Source: Chaenocephalus aceratus (lineage: Eukaryota; Chordata; Actinopteri; Perciformes; Channichthyidae). From it: a stretch of 64,000 nt of DNA. The stretch is taken from assembly GCA_023974075.1 (NCBI GenBank), contig JAMFTG010000124.1, positions 152,001-216,000 on the forward strand, given 5' to 3'. Both the position numbers and the translations under genes were made by a program. Under the pieces are notes generated by a model. That model ran no database searches, had not been told where the DNA came from, and saw nothing but the letters and a program-made list of their open reading frames with translations. Positions 39,160-52,053 of this stretch are shown here, one piece after another. The first letter of the stretch is position 1. Each line of letters starts with the position of its first letter.

Positions 39160-42100
39160 TTCCGTGGTTCTGTGTCAATTCTAAAACATTCCGTTGTTCC
39201 GTGCCATTCTAAACATTCCGTTGTTCCGTGCCATTCTAAAACATTCCGTTGTTTCCGTGTCGTTCTAAAACATTCCATTGTTCCGTGTCATTCTAAAACA
39301 TTCCGTGGTTCCGTGTCATTCTAAAACATTCTGTGGTTCCGTGTCGTTCCGTGCCATTCTAAAACATTCCATGGTTCCGTGTCATTCTAAAAACATTCCG
39401 TTGTTCCGTGTCATTCTAAAACATTCAGTGGTTCCGTGTCATTCTAAAAACATTCCGTTGTTCCGTGCCGTTCTAAAACATTCCATGGTTCCGTGCCGTT
39501 CTAAAACATTCCGTGGTTGTTTTAGAACGACACGAACACTGTTTGAACGTTGTTCCGTCATTCTAAAACATTCCGTGGTTCGTGCATTCTAAAACATTCC
39601 GTTGTTCCGTGCCGTCCTAAAATATTCCGTGGTTCCGTGCCGTTCTAAAACATTCCGTGGTTCCGTGTCATTCCGTGGTTCCGTGTCATTCTAAAACATT
39701 CCGTGGTTCCGTGTATTCACGTTATTCCGTGTCGTTCTAAAACATTCCGTGGTTCGTGTCATTCTAAAACATTCCGTTGTTCCGTGTCATTCTAAAACAT
39801 TCCGTGGTTCCGTGTCATTCTAAAACATTCCGTTGTTCCGTGTCGTTCTAAAGATTCCGTTGTTCCGTGTCGTTCTAAAACATTCCGTGGTTCCGTGTCA
39901 TTCTAAAACATTCCGTGGTTCTGTGTCATTCTAAAACATTCCCTTGTTCCGTGCCATTCTAAAACATTCCGTTGTTCCGTGCCATTCTAAAACATTCCGT
40001 TGTTCCGTGTCGTTCTAAAACATTCCATTGTTCCGTGTCATTCTAAAACATTCCGTGGTTCCGTGTCATTCTAAAACATTCTGTGGTTCCGTGTCGTTCC
40101 GTGCCATTCTAAAACATTCCATGGTTCCGTGTCATTCTAAAACATTCCGTTGTTCCGTGTCATTCTAAAACATTCCGTGGTTCCGTGTCATTCTAAAAAA
40201 TTCCGTGTTCCGTGCCGTTCTAAAACATTCCGTGGTTCCGTGCCGTTCTAAAACATTCCGTGGTGTGTTTTAGACGACACGGAACCACGGAAGTTTTTAG
40301 AACGTTGTTCCTGTCATTCTAAAACATTCCGTGGTTCAGTGCCATTCTAAAACATTCCGTTGTTCCGTGCCGTTCTAAAATATTCCGTGGTTCCGTGCCG
40401 TTCTAAAACATTCCGTGGTTCCGTGTCATTCCGTGGTTCCGTGTCATTCTAAAACATTCCGTGGTTCCGTGTTATTCACGTTATTCCGTGTCGTTCTAAA
40501 CATTCCGTGGTTCGTGTCATTCCAAAACATTCCGTTGTTCCGTGTCATTCTAAAACATTCCGTGGTTCCGTGTCATTCTAAAACATTCCGTTGTTCCGTG
40601 TCATTCCGTGGTTCCGTGTCATTCTAAAACATTCCGTGGTTCCGTGTTATTCACGTTATTCCGTGTCGTTCTAAAACATTCCGTTGTTCCGTGTCATTCT
40701 AAAACATTCCGTGGTTCCGTGTCATTCTAAAACATTCCGTTGTTCCGTGTCATTCTAAAACATTCCGTGGTTCCGTGTCATTCTAAAACATTCCAAGTTC
40801 CGTGTCGTTCTAAAACATTCCGTGGTTCCACGGTTCCAGATGACGAGCGATCTAAAATGTTCCGTGTCATTCTAAAACATTCCGTGGTTCCGTGTCATTC
40901 TAAAACATTCCGTGGTTCCGTGTTATTCACGTTATTCCGTGTCGTTCTAAAACATTCCGTTGTTCCGTGTCATTCTAAAACATTCCGTTGTTCCGTGTCA
41001 TTCTAAAACATTCCGTGGTTCCGTGTCATTCTAAAACATTCCGTGGTTCCGTGTCATTCTAAAACATTCCGTGGTTCCGTGTCATTCTAAAACATTCCGT
41101 TGTTCCGTGCCATTCTAAAACATTCCGTTGTTCCGTGCCATTCTAAAACATTCCGTTGTTCCGTGTCGTTCTAAAACATTCCATTGTTCCGTGTCATTCT
41201 AAAACATTCCGTGGTTCCGTGTCATTCTAAAACATTTGTGGTTCCGTGTGTTCCGTGCCATTCTAAAACATTCTGTGGTTCCGTGTCGTTCCGTGCCATT
41301 CTAAAACATTCCATGGTTCCGTGTCATTCTAAAACATTCCGTGTTCCGTGTCATTCTAAAACATTCAGTGGTTCCGTGTCATTCTAAAACATTCCGTTGT
41401 TCCGTGCCGTTCTAAAACATTCCGTTGTTCCGTGCCGTTCTAAAACATTCCGTGGTTGTTTAGAAGAACAGGAACCACGGGAATGTTTTAGACGTTGTTC
41501 CATGTCATTCTAAAACATTCCGTGGTTCAGTGCCATTCTAAAACATTCCGTTGTTCCGTGCCGTCCTAAAATTTCCGTGGTTCCGTGCCGTTCTAAAACA
41601 TTCCGTGGTTCCGTGTCATTCCGTGGTTCCGTGTCATTCTAAAACATTCCGTGGTTCCGTGTTTTATTCACGTTATTCCGTGTCGTTCTAAAACATTCCG
41701 TGGTTCGTGTCATTCTAAAACATTCCGTTGTTCCGTGTCATTCTAAAACATTCCGTGGTTCCGTGTCATTCTAAAACATTCCGTTGTTCCGTGTCATTCC
41801 GTGGTTCCGTGTCATTCTAAAACATTCCGTGGTTCCGTGTTATTCACGTTATTCCATGTCGTTCTAAAACATTCCGTTGTTCCGTGTCATTCTAAAACAT
41901 TCCGTTGTTCCGTGTCATTCTAAAACATTCCGTTGTTCCGTGTCGTTCTAAAACATTCCGTGGTTCCACGGTTCCAGATGACGAGCGATCTAAAATGTTC
42001 CGTGTCATTCTAAAACATTCCGTGGTTCCGTGTCATTCCGTGGTTCTGTGTCCATTCTAAAACATTCCGTGGTTCCGTGTTATTCACGTTATTCCGTGTC

Positions 42101-44400
42101 GTTCTAAAAACATTCCGTTGTTCCGTGTCATTCTAAAACATTCCGTTGTTCCGTGTCATTCTAAAACATTCCGTGGTTCCGTGTCATTCTAAAACATTCC
42201 GTTGTTCCGTGCCTTTCTAAAACATTCCGTGGTTCCGTGTCATTCTAAAACATTCCGTGGTTCCGTTTTATTCTAAAACATTCCGTGGTTCCGTGTCGTT
42301 CTAAAACATTCCGTTGCTCCGTGTCGTTCTAAAACATTCCGTTGTTCCGTGCCTTTCTAAAACATTCCGTGGTTCCGTGTCATTCTAAAACATTCCGTGG
42401 TTCCGTTTTTCTAAAACATTCCGTGGTTCCGTGTGTTTCGTAAAACATTCCGTTGTTCCGTGTCGTTCTAAAACATTCCGTGGTTCCGTGCCGTTCTAAA
42501 ACATTCCGTTGTTCCGTGCCGTGCTAAATATTCCGTGGTTCCGTGTCGTTCTAAAACATTCCGTGGTTCCGTGTCGTTCTAAAACATTCCGTGGTTCCGT
42601 GTCATTCTAAAATATTCCGTGGTTCCGTGTCATTCTAAAACATTCTGTTTGTCCGTGTCATTCTAAAACATTCCGTTGTTCCGTGTCGTTCTAAAACATT
42701 CCGTTGTTCTGTGTCGTTCTAAAACATTCCGTTGTTCCGTGTCGTTCTAAAACATACCGTTGTTCCGTGTCGTTCTAAAACATTCCATTGTTCCGTGTCA
42801 TTCTAAAACATTCCGTGGTTCCGTGTCATTCTAAAACATGCTGTGGTTCCGTGCCATTCTAAAACATCCCATGGTTCCGTGTCATTCTAAAACATTCCGT
42901 TCCGTGTCATTCTAAAACATTCCATGGTTCCGTGTCATTCTAAAACATTCCGTTGTTCCGTGTCGTTCTAAAACATTCCGTGGTTCCACGGTTCCAGATG
43001 ACGAGCGATCTAAAATGTTCCGTGTCATTCTAAAACATTCGTGGTTCCGTGTTTATTCCGTGGTTCCGTGTCATTCTAAAACATTCCGTGGTTCCGTGTT
43101 ATTCACGTTATTCCGTGTCGTTCTAAAACATTCCGTTGTTCCGTGTCATTCTAAAACATTCCGTGGTTCCGTGTCATTCCGTGGTTCCGTGTCATTCTAA
43201 AACATTCCGTGGTTCCGTGTTATTCACGTTATTCCGTGTCGTTCTAAACATTCCGTTGTTCCGTGTCGTTCTAAAAACATTCCGTTGTTCCGTGTCATTC
43301 TAAAACATTCCGTGGTTCCGTGTCATTCTAAAACATTCCGTGGTTCCGTGCCATTCTAAAACATTCCGTGGTTCCGTGTCATTCTAAACATTCCGTGGTT
43401 CCGTGTTATTCTAAAACATTCCGTGGTTCCTTGTCATTCTAAAACATTCCGTTGTTCCGTGCCATTCTAAACATTCCGTGGTTCCGTGTCATTCTAAAAC
43501 ATTCCGTGGTTCTATGTCATTCTAAAAACATTCCGTTGTTCGTGCCATTCTAAAACATTCCGTGGTTCCGTTCATTCTAAAACATGCCGTGTGTTCCGTG
43601 CCATTCTAAACATTCCGTGGTTCCGTGTCATTCTAAAACATTCCGTAGTTCCGTGTCATTCTAAAACATTCCGTTGTTCCGTGTCTTTCTAAAATATTCC
43701 GTGGGTCCGTGTCATTCTAAAACATTCCGTGGTTTCCGTGCCATTCTAAAACATTCCGTTGTTTCCGTGCCGTACTAAAACTTCCGTGGTTCCGTGCCGT
43801 TCTAAAACATTCCGTGTTCCGTGTCGTTCTAAAACATTCCGTGGTTCCGTGTCGTTCTAAAACATTCGTTGTTCCGTGTCGTTCTAAAACATTCCGTTTT
43901 TCCGTGCAATTCCTAACATTCCGTGGTTCCGTGTCATTCTAAAAACATTCCGTGGTTCCGTGTCATTCTAAAACATTCCGTTCTTCCGTGCAATTCTAAA
44001 ACATTCCGTGGTTTCCGTGTCATTCTAAAACATTCTGGTTCCGTGTCATTCTAACATTTCCGTGGTTCCGTGTCTTCTAAACATTCCGTGGTTTCGTGTC
44101 AATCTAAAACATTCCGTGGTTCCGTGTCATTCTAAAACATTCCGTTGTTCCGTGTCATTCTAAAACATTCCGTGGTTTCCGTGTCATTCTAAAACATTCC
44201 GTGGTTCGTGCCATTCTAAAACATTCCGTGTTCCGTGCCATTCTAAAACATTCCGTTGTTCCGTGTCATCTAAAAAACATTCCGTGGTTCCGTGCCATTC
44301 TAAAACATTCCGTGGTTCCGTGTTATTCACGTTGTTCCGTGTCGTTCTAAAACATTCCGTGTTCCGTGTCATTCTAAAAACATTCCGTTGTTCCGTGTCA
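39160..44400. repeat. Higher-order block 1 of the satellite (5.27-kb duplicate)
   Basis: Distinctive irregular units in this stretch recur about 5.25-5.28 kb downstream in the same order. Pairs are 39519/44769, 40266/45530, 40826/46094, 41457/46727, 41962/47232, 42982/48251 and 44321/49596. This copy carries many one-base gains and losses (AAAAACA, AAACA, CCGTGTTCC) relative to block 2. Block edges are approximate. Confidence 0.85.
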
Positions 44401-47400
44401 TTCTAAAACATTCCGTGGTTCTGTGTCATTCTAAAACATTCCGTTGTTCCGTGCCATTCTAAAACATTCCGTTGTTCCGTGCCATTCTAAAACATTCCGT
44501 TGTTCCGTGTCGTTCTAAAACATTCCATTGTTCCGTGTCATTCTAAAACATTCCGTGGTTCCGTGTCATTCTAAAACATTCTGTGGTTCCGTGTCGTTCC
44601 GTGCCATTCTAAAAACATTCCATGGTTCCGTGTCATTCTAAAACATTCCGTTGTTCCGTGTCATTCTAAAACATTCAGTGGTTCCGTGTCATTCTAAAAC
44701 AATTCCGTTGTTCCGTGCCGTTCTAAAACATTCCATGGTTCCGTGCCGTTCTAAAACATTCCGTGGTTGTTTTAGAACGACACGGAACCACGGAATGTTT
44801 TAGAACGTTGTCCATGTCATTCTAAACATTCCGTGGTTCAGTGCCATTCTAAAACATTCCGTTGTTCCGTGCCGTCCTAAAATATTCCGTGGTTCCGTGC
44901 CGTTCTAAAACATTCCGTGGTTCCGTGTCATTCCGTGGTTCCGTGTCATTCTAAAACATTCCGTGGTTCCGTGTTATTCACGTTATTCCGTGTCGTTCTA
45001 AAAACATTCCGTGGTTCGTGTCATTCTAAAAAATTCCGTTGTTCCGTGTCATTCTAAAACATTCCGTGGTTCCGTGTCATTCTAAAACATTCCGTTGTTC
45101 CGTGTCGTTCTAAAAAGATTCCGTTGTTCCGTGTCGTTCTAAAACATTCCGTGGTTCCGTGTCATTCTAAAACATTCCGTGGTTCTGTGTCATTCTAAAA
45201 CATTCCCTTGTTCCGTGCCATTCTAAACATTCGTTGTTCCGTGCCATTCTAAAACATTCCGTTGTTCCGTGTCGTTCTAAAACATTCCATTGTTCCGTGT
45301 CATTCTAAAACATTCCGTGGTTCCGTGTCATTCTAAAACATTCTGTGGTTCCGTGTCGTTCCGTGCCATTCTAAAACATTCCATGGTTCCGTGTCATTCT
45401 AAAACATTCCGTTGTTCCGTGTCATTCTAAAACATTCCGTGGTTCCGTGTCATTCTAAAAAATTCCGTTGTTCCGTGCCGTTCTAAAACATTCCGTGGTT
45501 CCGTGCCGTTCTAAAACATTCCGTGGTTGTTTTAGAACGACACGGAACCACGGAATGTTTTAGAACGTTGTTCCATGTCATTCTAAAACATTCCGTGGTT
45601 CAGTGCCATTCTAAAACATTCCGTTGTTCCGTGCCGTTCTAAAATATTCCGTGGTTCCGTGCCGTTCTAAAACATTCCGTGGTTCCGTGTCATTCCGTGG
45701 TTCCGTGTCATTCTAAAACATTCCGTGGTTCCGTGTTATTCACGTTATTCCGTGTCGTTCTAAAACATTCCGTGGTTCGTGTCATTCCAAAAACATTCCG
45801 TTGTTCCGTGTCATTCTAAAACATTCCGTGGTTCCGTGTCATTCTAAAACATTCCGTTGTTCCGTGTCATTCCGTGGTTCCGTGTCATTCTAAAACATTC
45901 CGTGGTTCCGTGTTATTCACGTTATTCCGTGTCGTTCTAAAACATTCCGTTGTTCCGTGTCATTCTAAAACATTCCGTGGTTCCGTGTCATTCTAAAACA
46001 TTCCGTTGTTCCGTGTCATTCTAAAACATTCCGTGGTTCCGTGTCATTCTAAAACATTCCAATGTTCCGTGTCGTTCTAAAACATTCCGTGGTTCCACGG
46101 TTCCAGATGACGAGCGATCTAAAATGTTCCGTGTCATTCTAAAACATTCCGTGGTTCCGTGTCATTCTAAAACATTCCGTGGTTCCGTGTTATTCACGTT
46201 ATTCCGTGTCGTTCTAAAACATTCCGTTGTTCCGTGTCATTCTAAAACATTCCGTTGTTCCGTGTCATTCTAAAACATTCCGTGGTTCCGTGTCATTCTA
46301 AAACATTCCGTGGTTCCGTGTCATTCTAAAACATTCCGTGGTTCCGTGTCATTCTAAAACATTCCGTGTTCCGTGCCATTCTAAAACATTCCGTTGTTCC
46401 GTGCCATTCTAAAACATTCCGTTGTTCCGTGTCGTTCTAAAACATTCCATTGTTCCGTGTCATTCTAAAACATTCCGTGGTTCCGTGTCATTCTAAAACA
46501 TTCTGTGGTTCCGTGTCGTTCCGTGCCATTCTAAAACATTCTGTGGTTCCGTGTCGTTCCGTGCCATTCTAAAACATTCCATGGTTCCGTGTCATTCTAA
46601 AACATTCCGTTGTTCCGTGTCATTCTAAAACATTCAGTGGTTCCGTGTCATTCTAAAACATTCCGTTGTTCCGTGCCGTTCTAAAACATTCCGTGGTTCC
46701 GTGCCGTTCTAAAACATTCCGTGGTTGTTTTAGAACGACACGGAACCACGGAATGTTTTAGAACGTTGTTCCATGTCATTCTAAAACATTCCGTGGTTCA
46801 GTGCCATTCTAAAACATTCCGTTGTTCCGTGCCGTCCTAAAATATTCCGTGGTTCCGTGCCGTTCTAAAACATTCCGTGGTTCCGTGTCATTCCGTGGTC
46901 CGTGTCATTCTAAAACATTCCGTGGTTCCGTGTTATTCACGTTATTCCGTGTCGTTCTAAAACATTCCGTGGTTCGTGTCATTCTAAAACATTCCGTTGT
47001 TCCGTGTCATTCTAAAACATTCCGTGGTTCCGTGTCATTCTAAAACATTCCGTTGTTCCGTGTCATTCCGTGGTTCCGTGTCATTCTAAAACATTCCGTG
47101 GTTCCGTGTTATTCACGTTATTCCATGTCGTTCTAAAACATTCCGTTGTTCCGTGTCATTCTAAAACATTCCGTTGTTCCGTGTCATTCTAAAACATTCC
47201 GTTGTTCCGTGTCGTTCTAAAACATTCCGTGGTTCCACGGTTCCAGATGACGAGCGATCTAAAATGTTCCGTGTCATTCTAAAACATTCCGTGGTTCCGT
47301 GTCATTCCGTGGTTCTGTGTCATTCTAAAACATTCCGTGGTTCCGTGTTATTCACGTTATTCCGTGTCGTTCTAAAACATTCCGTTGTTCCGTGTCATTC

Positions 47401-49660
47401 TAAAACATTCCGTTGTTCCGTGTCATTCTAAAACATTCCGTGGTTCCGTGTCATTCTAAAACATTCCGTTGTTCCGTGCCTTTCTAAAACATTCCGTGGT
47501 TCCGTGTCATTCTAAAACATTCCGTGGTTCCGTTTTATTCTAAAACATTCCGTGGTTCCGTGTCGTTCTAAAACATTCCGTTGCTCCGTGTCGTTCTAAA
47601 ACATTCCGTTGTTCCGTGCCTTTCTAAAACATTCCGTGGTTCCGTGTCATTCTAAAACATTCCGTGGTTCCGTTTTATTCTAAAACATTCCGTGGTTCCG
47701 TGTCGTTCTAAAACATTCCGTTGTTCCGTGTCGTTCTAAAACATTCCGTGGTTCCGTGCCGTTCTAAAACATTCCGTTGTTCCGTGCCGTGCTAAAATAT
47801 TCCGTGGTTCCGTGTCGTTCTAAAACATTCCGTGGTTCCGTGTCGTTCTAAAACATTCCGTGGTTCCGTGTCATTCTAAAATATTCCGTGGTTCCGTGTC
47901 ATTCTAAAACATTCTGTTGTTCCGTGTCATTCTAAAACATTCCGTTGTTCCGTGTCGTTCTAAAACATTCCGTTGTTCTGTGTCGTTCTAAAACATTCCG
48001 TTGTTCCGTGTCGTTCTAAAACATACCGTTGTTCCGTGTCGTTCTAAAACATTCCATTGTTCCGTGTCATTCTAAAACATTCCGTGGTTCCGTGTCATTC
48101 TAAAACATGCTGTGGTTCCGTGCCATTCTAAAACATCCCATGGTTCCGTGTCATTCTAAAACATTCCGTTCCGTGTCATTCTAAAACATTCCATGGTTCC
48201 GTGTCATTCTAAACATTCCGTTGTTCCGTGTCGTTCTAAACATTCCGTGGTTCCACGGTTCCAGATGACGAGCGATCTAAAATGTTCCGTGTCATTCTAA
48301 AACATTCCGTGGTTCCGTGTTATTCCGTGGTTCCGTGTCATTCTAAAACATTCCGTGGTTCCGTGTTATTCACGTTATTCCGTGTCGTTCTAAAACATTC
48401 CGTTGTTCCGTGTCATTCTAAAACATTCCGTGGTTCCGTGTCATTCCGTGGTTCCGTGTCATTCTAAAACATTCCGTGGTTCCGTGTTATTCACGTTATT
48501 CCGTGTCGTTCTAAAACATTCCGTTGTTCCGTGTCGTTCTAAAACATTCCGTTGTTCCGTGTCATTCTAAAACATTCCGTGGTTCCGTGTCATTCTAAAA
48601 CATTCCGTGGTTCCGTGCCATTCTAAAAACATTCCGTGGTTCCGTGTCATTCTAAAACATTCCGTGGTTCCGTGTTATTCTAAAAACATTCCGTGGTTCC
48701 TTGTCATTCTAAAACATTCCGTTGTTCCGTGCCATTCTAAAACATTCCGTGGTTCCGTGTCATTCTAAAACATTCCGTGGTTCTATGTCATTCTAAAACA
48801 TTCCGTTGTTCCGTGCCATTCTAAAACATTCCGTGGTTCCGTGTCATTCTAAAACATGCCGTTGTTCCGTGCCATTCTAAAACATTCCGTGGTTCCGTGT
48901 CATTCTAAAACATTCCGTAGTTCCGTGTCATTCTAAAACATTCCGTTGTTCCGTGTCTTTCTAAAATATTCCGTGGTTCCGTGTCATTCTAAAACATTCC
49001 GTGGTTCCGTGCCATTCTAAAACATTCCGTTGTTCCGTGCCGTACTAAAACATTCCGTGGTTCCGTGCCGTTCTAAAACATTCCGTGGTTCCGTGTCGTT
49101 CTAAAACATTCCGTGGTTCCGTGTCGTTCTAAAACATTCCGTTGTTCCGTGTCGTTCTAAAACATTCCGTTGTTCCGTGCAATTCTAAAACATTCCGTGG
49201 TTCCGTGTCATTCTAAAACATTCCGTGGTTCCGTGTCATTCTAAAACATTCCGTTCTTCCGTGCAATTCTAAAACATTCCGTGGTTCCGTGTCATTCTAA
49301 AACATTCCGTGGTTCCGTGTCATTCTAAAACATTCCGTGGTTCCGTGTCATTCTAAAACATTCCGTGGTTTCGTGTCAATCTAAAACATTCCGTGGTTCC
49401 GTGTCATTCTAAAACATTCCGTTGTTCCGTGTCATTCTAAAACATTCCGTGGTTCCGTGTCATTCTAAAACATTCGTGGTTCCGTGCCATTCTAAAACAT
49501 TCCGTGTTCCGTGCCATTCTAAAACATTCCGTTGTTCCGTGTCATTCTAAAACATTCCGTGGTTCCGTGCCATTCTAAAACATTCCGTGGTTCCGTGTTA
49601 TTCACGTTGTTCCGTGTCGTTCTAAAACATTCCGTTGTTCCGTGTCATTCTAAAACATTC
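44401..49660. repeat. Higher-order block 2 of the satellite (5.27-kb duplicate)
   Basis: This is the second copy of the roughly 5.27-kb block. It keeps the same order of irregular units as block 1, but from about 45.5 kb onward most units have the regular 28-bp length with an intact CTAAAACA. The shared order of rare variants shows duplication of a whole block rather than independent unit-by-unit growth. Confidence 0.85.
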
Positions 49661-50845
49661 CGTTGTTCCGTGTCATTCTAAAACATTCCGTGGTTCCCTG
49701 TCATTCTAAAACATTCCGTGTAATCGTGTCCGTGTCATTCTAAAACATTCCGTGGTTCCGTGCCATTCTAAAACATTCCGTGGTTCCGTGTCATTCTAAA
49801 ACATTCCGTGGTTCCGTGTTATTCACGTTCCGTGTCGTTCTAAAATATTCCGTTGTTCCGTGTCATTCTAACACATTCCGTTGTTCCGTGTCATTCTAAA
49901 ACATTCCGTGGTTCCGTGCCATTCTAAAACATTCCGTTGTTCCGTGCCGTTCTAAAACATTCCGTGGTTCCGTGCCATTCTAAAACATTCCGTGGTTCCG
50001 TGTCATTCCGTGGTTCCGTGTCATTCTAAAACATTCCGTGGTTCCATGTTATTCACGTTGTTCCGTGTCGTTCTAAAACATTCCGTTGTTCCGCGTCATT
50101 CTAAAACATTCCGTGGTTCCGCGTCATTCTAAAACATTCCGTTGTTCCGTGTCATTCTAAAACATTCCGTGGTTCCGTGTCATTCTAAAACATTCCGTTG
50201 TTCCGTGTCATTCTAAAACATTCCGTTGTTCCGTGTCATTTGAAAACATTCCGTGGTTCCGTGCCATTCTAAAACATTCCGTGGTTCCGTGCCATTCTAA
50301 AACATTCCGTGGTTCTGTGTCATTCCGTGGTTCCGTGACATTCTAAAACATTCCGTGGTTCCGTGTTATTCACGTTGTTCCGTGTCGTTCTAAAACATTC
50401 CGTGGTTCCGTGTCGTTCTAAAACATTCCGTTGTTCCGTGCCGTTCTAAAACATTCCGTGGTTCCGTGCCGTTCTAAAACATTCCGTGGTTCCGTGTCGT
50501 TCTAAAACATTCCGTGGTTCCGTGTCATTCTAAAACATTCCGTTGTTCCGTGTCATTCTAAAACATTCCGTTGTTCCGTGTCATTCTAAAACATTCCGTG
50601 GTTCCGTGTCATTCTAAAACATTTCGTGGTTCCGTGCCATTCTAAAACATTCCGTGGTTCCGTGCCGTTCTAAAACATTCCGTGGTTCCGTGCCATTCTA
50701 AAACATTCCGTGGTTCCGTGTCATTCTAAAACATTCCGTTGTTCCGTGTCATTCTAAAACATTCTGTTGTTCCGTGTCATTCTAAAACATTCCGTGGTTC
50801 CGTGTCATTCTAAAACATTCCGTGGTTCCGTGCCATTCTAAAACG

Positions 50846-51109
50846 TTTTTTTTATTAAGAAAACCTTTAGTTTTATTTGTGTGTGATGCCAGCTTTATGA
50901 AACTAAACTTTCTTTATGCCATCTTTTTATTTTTATGAACACCTTTCTGTATAATTTCATCAGTTGAATAGGTGCTGTTGAACTCTATCAATTAACACCA
51001 CATACTATTTCAACAAAACATTTAAAATGTCACCTTCGTTAGGCCCTGAGCCTGTTGTCCAGGTCTCAGGCTCCAAAATGACCTATCTTCCCTTCTAAAA
51101 GGGTTACAT
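50846..51109. other. Short unique stretch after the satellite
   Basis: A T-rich run (GTTTTTTTTATTAAG) ends the array and ordinary AT-rich sequence follows. No gene was seen. Confidence 0.5.
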
Positions 51110-51740
51110 TAATAGCCTTTGTTCTCAAAGTAATGATAAACCTGTGAGTTGGATGTAGAAAAGTCAGAATCAATATAGATGTTTTTATTTTAAAGAAAAT
51201 CAGATTGAACATGGTAAAAAACTGTAAATTACTTATAGTGAAAACCACCCTCGGATGATGGGTTAGTCGACTAAAAGCTTTAGGAATCCAAAGTACAACA
51301 TATAATAAGTACCCTGTATCAAGGTTGATGCAAAACAAGGGACATTTGACCTTTTTAGAGAAGTTTAGCAAGAAAAACACTCTTCTGGGGCCCTTTGGGT
51401 GGATTTTCCATATCTCTGCCCCCCTTGCTTGATTTTGACATGTGACATCTCTTCCTGACCGTTAGAGCCAATATAATCGAAGGGAAATCGTCCCGCACAC
51501 ACTCATGTTAAAAAAAAGGTAGCCTCTCTGCGCATGCTAGCTTGCAGCAGAGGGGAGAAATATCGCTGCTCTGATATCAAGCAACGGAAAAGCTGTTTTA
51601 TTGCTTATAGATTATCAGAACATTTCAAAGGGGACACAGTCACATTGGATTAACCTATGGATTAACTTCACCATCGTTTTTATCGTTTTAATGCCATTGA
51701 AGACCAGTTTAGACCAGACAAAGACGAAGGTAAGCCATGT
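51110..51740. repeat. Unclassified dispersed repeat, copy C (diverged)
   Basis: This matches copy B (5585-6240) with more changes and gaps. Shared landmarks include GTCAGAATCAATATAGATGT, GATTGAACATGGTAAAAAA-like text, GCACCCTGTATCAAG-like text, TTCCATATCTCTG and AATGCCATTGAA. It ends near GACGAAGGTAAG. Confidence 0.7.
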
Positions 51741-51944
51741 TAGCGTTGTGGGCTACCTCGCGCCACATGTTTTGATGCACGTTTTTGTTGATAACGTCGC
51801 GAGTTTGTATCTTTCAGTGTTGAGGTGGGCACCGTTCGATTCTGTGTCTCCTTGCGATCATAAACGATGTGTTGGATGTGCACCTAGTGGGTCGCGGAGG
51901 TACTGCAGGGGGGTGGCGGGAAGATTTTTTCATTTTCTCCTTTT

Positions 51945-52024
51945 AGCTTTGTAAAGCACCTTGAGATGATGTTGTTTTTAAAGTGCACCTATATAAATGA
52001 AATGTATTGTTATTATTATTATTC
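51945..52024 (+). mobile_element. LINE 3'-end fragment with ATT tail
   Basis: TTTGTAAAGCACCTTGAGAT, followed by a TATATAAATGAAATG segment and an (ATT)n tail, is the typical 3' end of a fish L2-group LINE. Only the terminal part is present. Confidence 0.55.
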
Positions 52025-52053
52025 AATTGTAAACAAACACTGCTCGAAAATAT

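Larger units (their letters stand above)
35385..50845. repeat. 28-bp satellite, right arm (about 15.5 kb, ~550 unit equivalents)
   Basis: The same 28-bp unit as at 28912-29581 continues for about 15.5 kb. Units vary mostly at two places: TGG or TTG in the first half, and GTCATT, GTCGTT, GCCATT or GCCGTT in the second. Non-canonical pieces recur: a short unit lacking CTAAAACA, a TTATTCACGTTATTCCGTGT unit, an inverted unit (GTTTTAGAACGACACGGAAC), and a CCACGGTTCCAGATGACGAG unit. Because 28 is not a multiple of three, the longer open frames (such as those with FRVILKHSVVPCHSKTF) are created by indels and are not genes. Higher-order structure is described under findings. Confidence 0.97.

Noticed and set aside
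36411..48467. Open frames of 60-104 codons rich in FRVILKHSVVPCHSKTF-like repeats
   Set aside because: They lie entirely inside the 28-bp satellite. The period is not a multiple of three, so each frame meets the TAA in CTAAAA about every 84 bases, and longer frames arise only through indels.
28912..50845. The tandem array as a CRISPR array
   Set aside because: The units are head-to-tail without unique spacers, the genome is vertebrate, and no cas genes are present.
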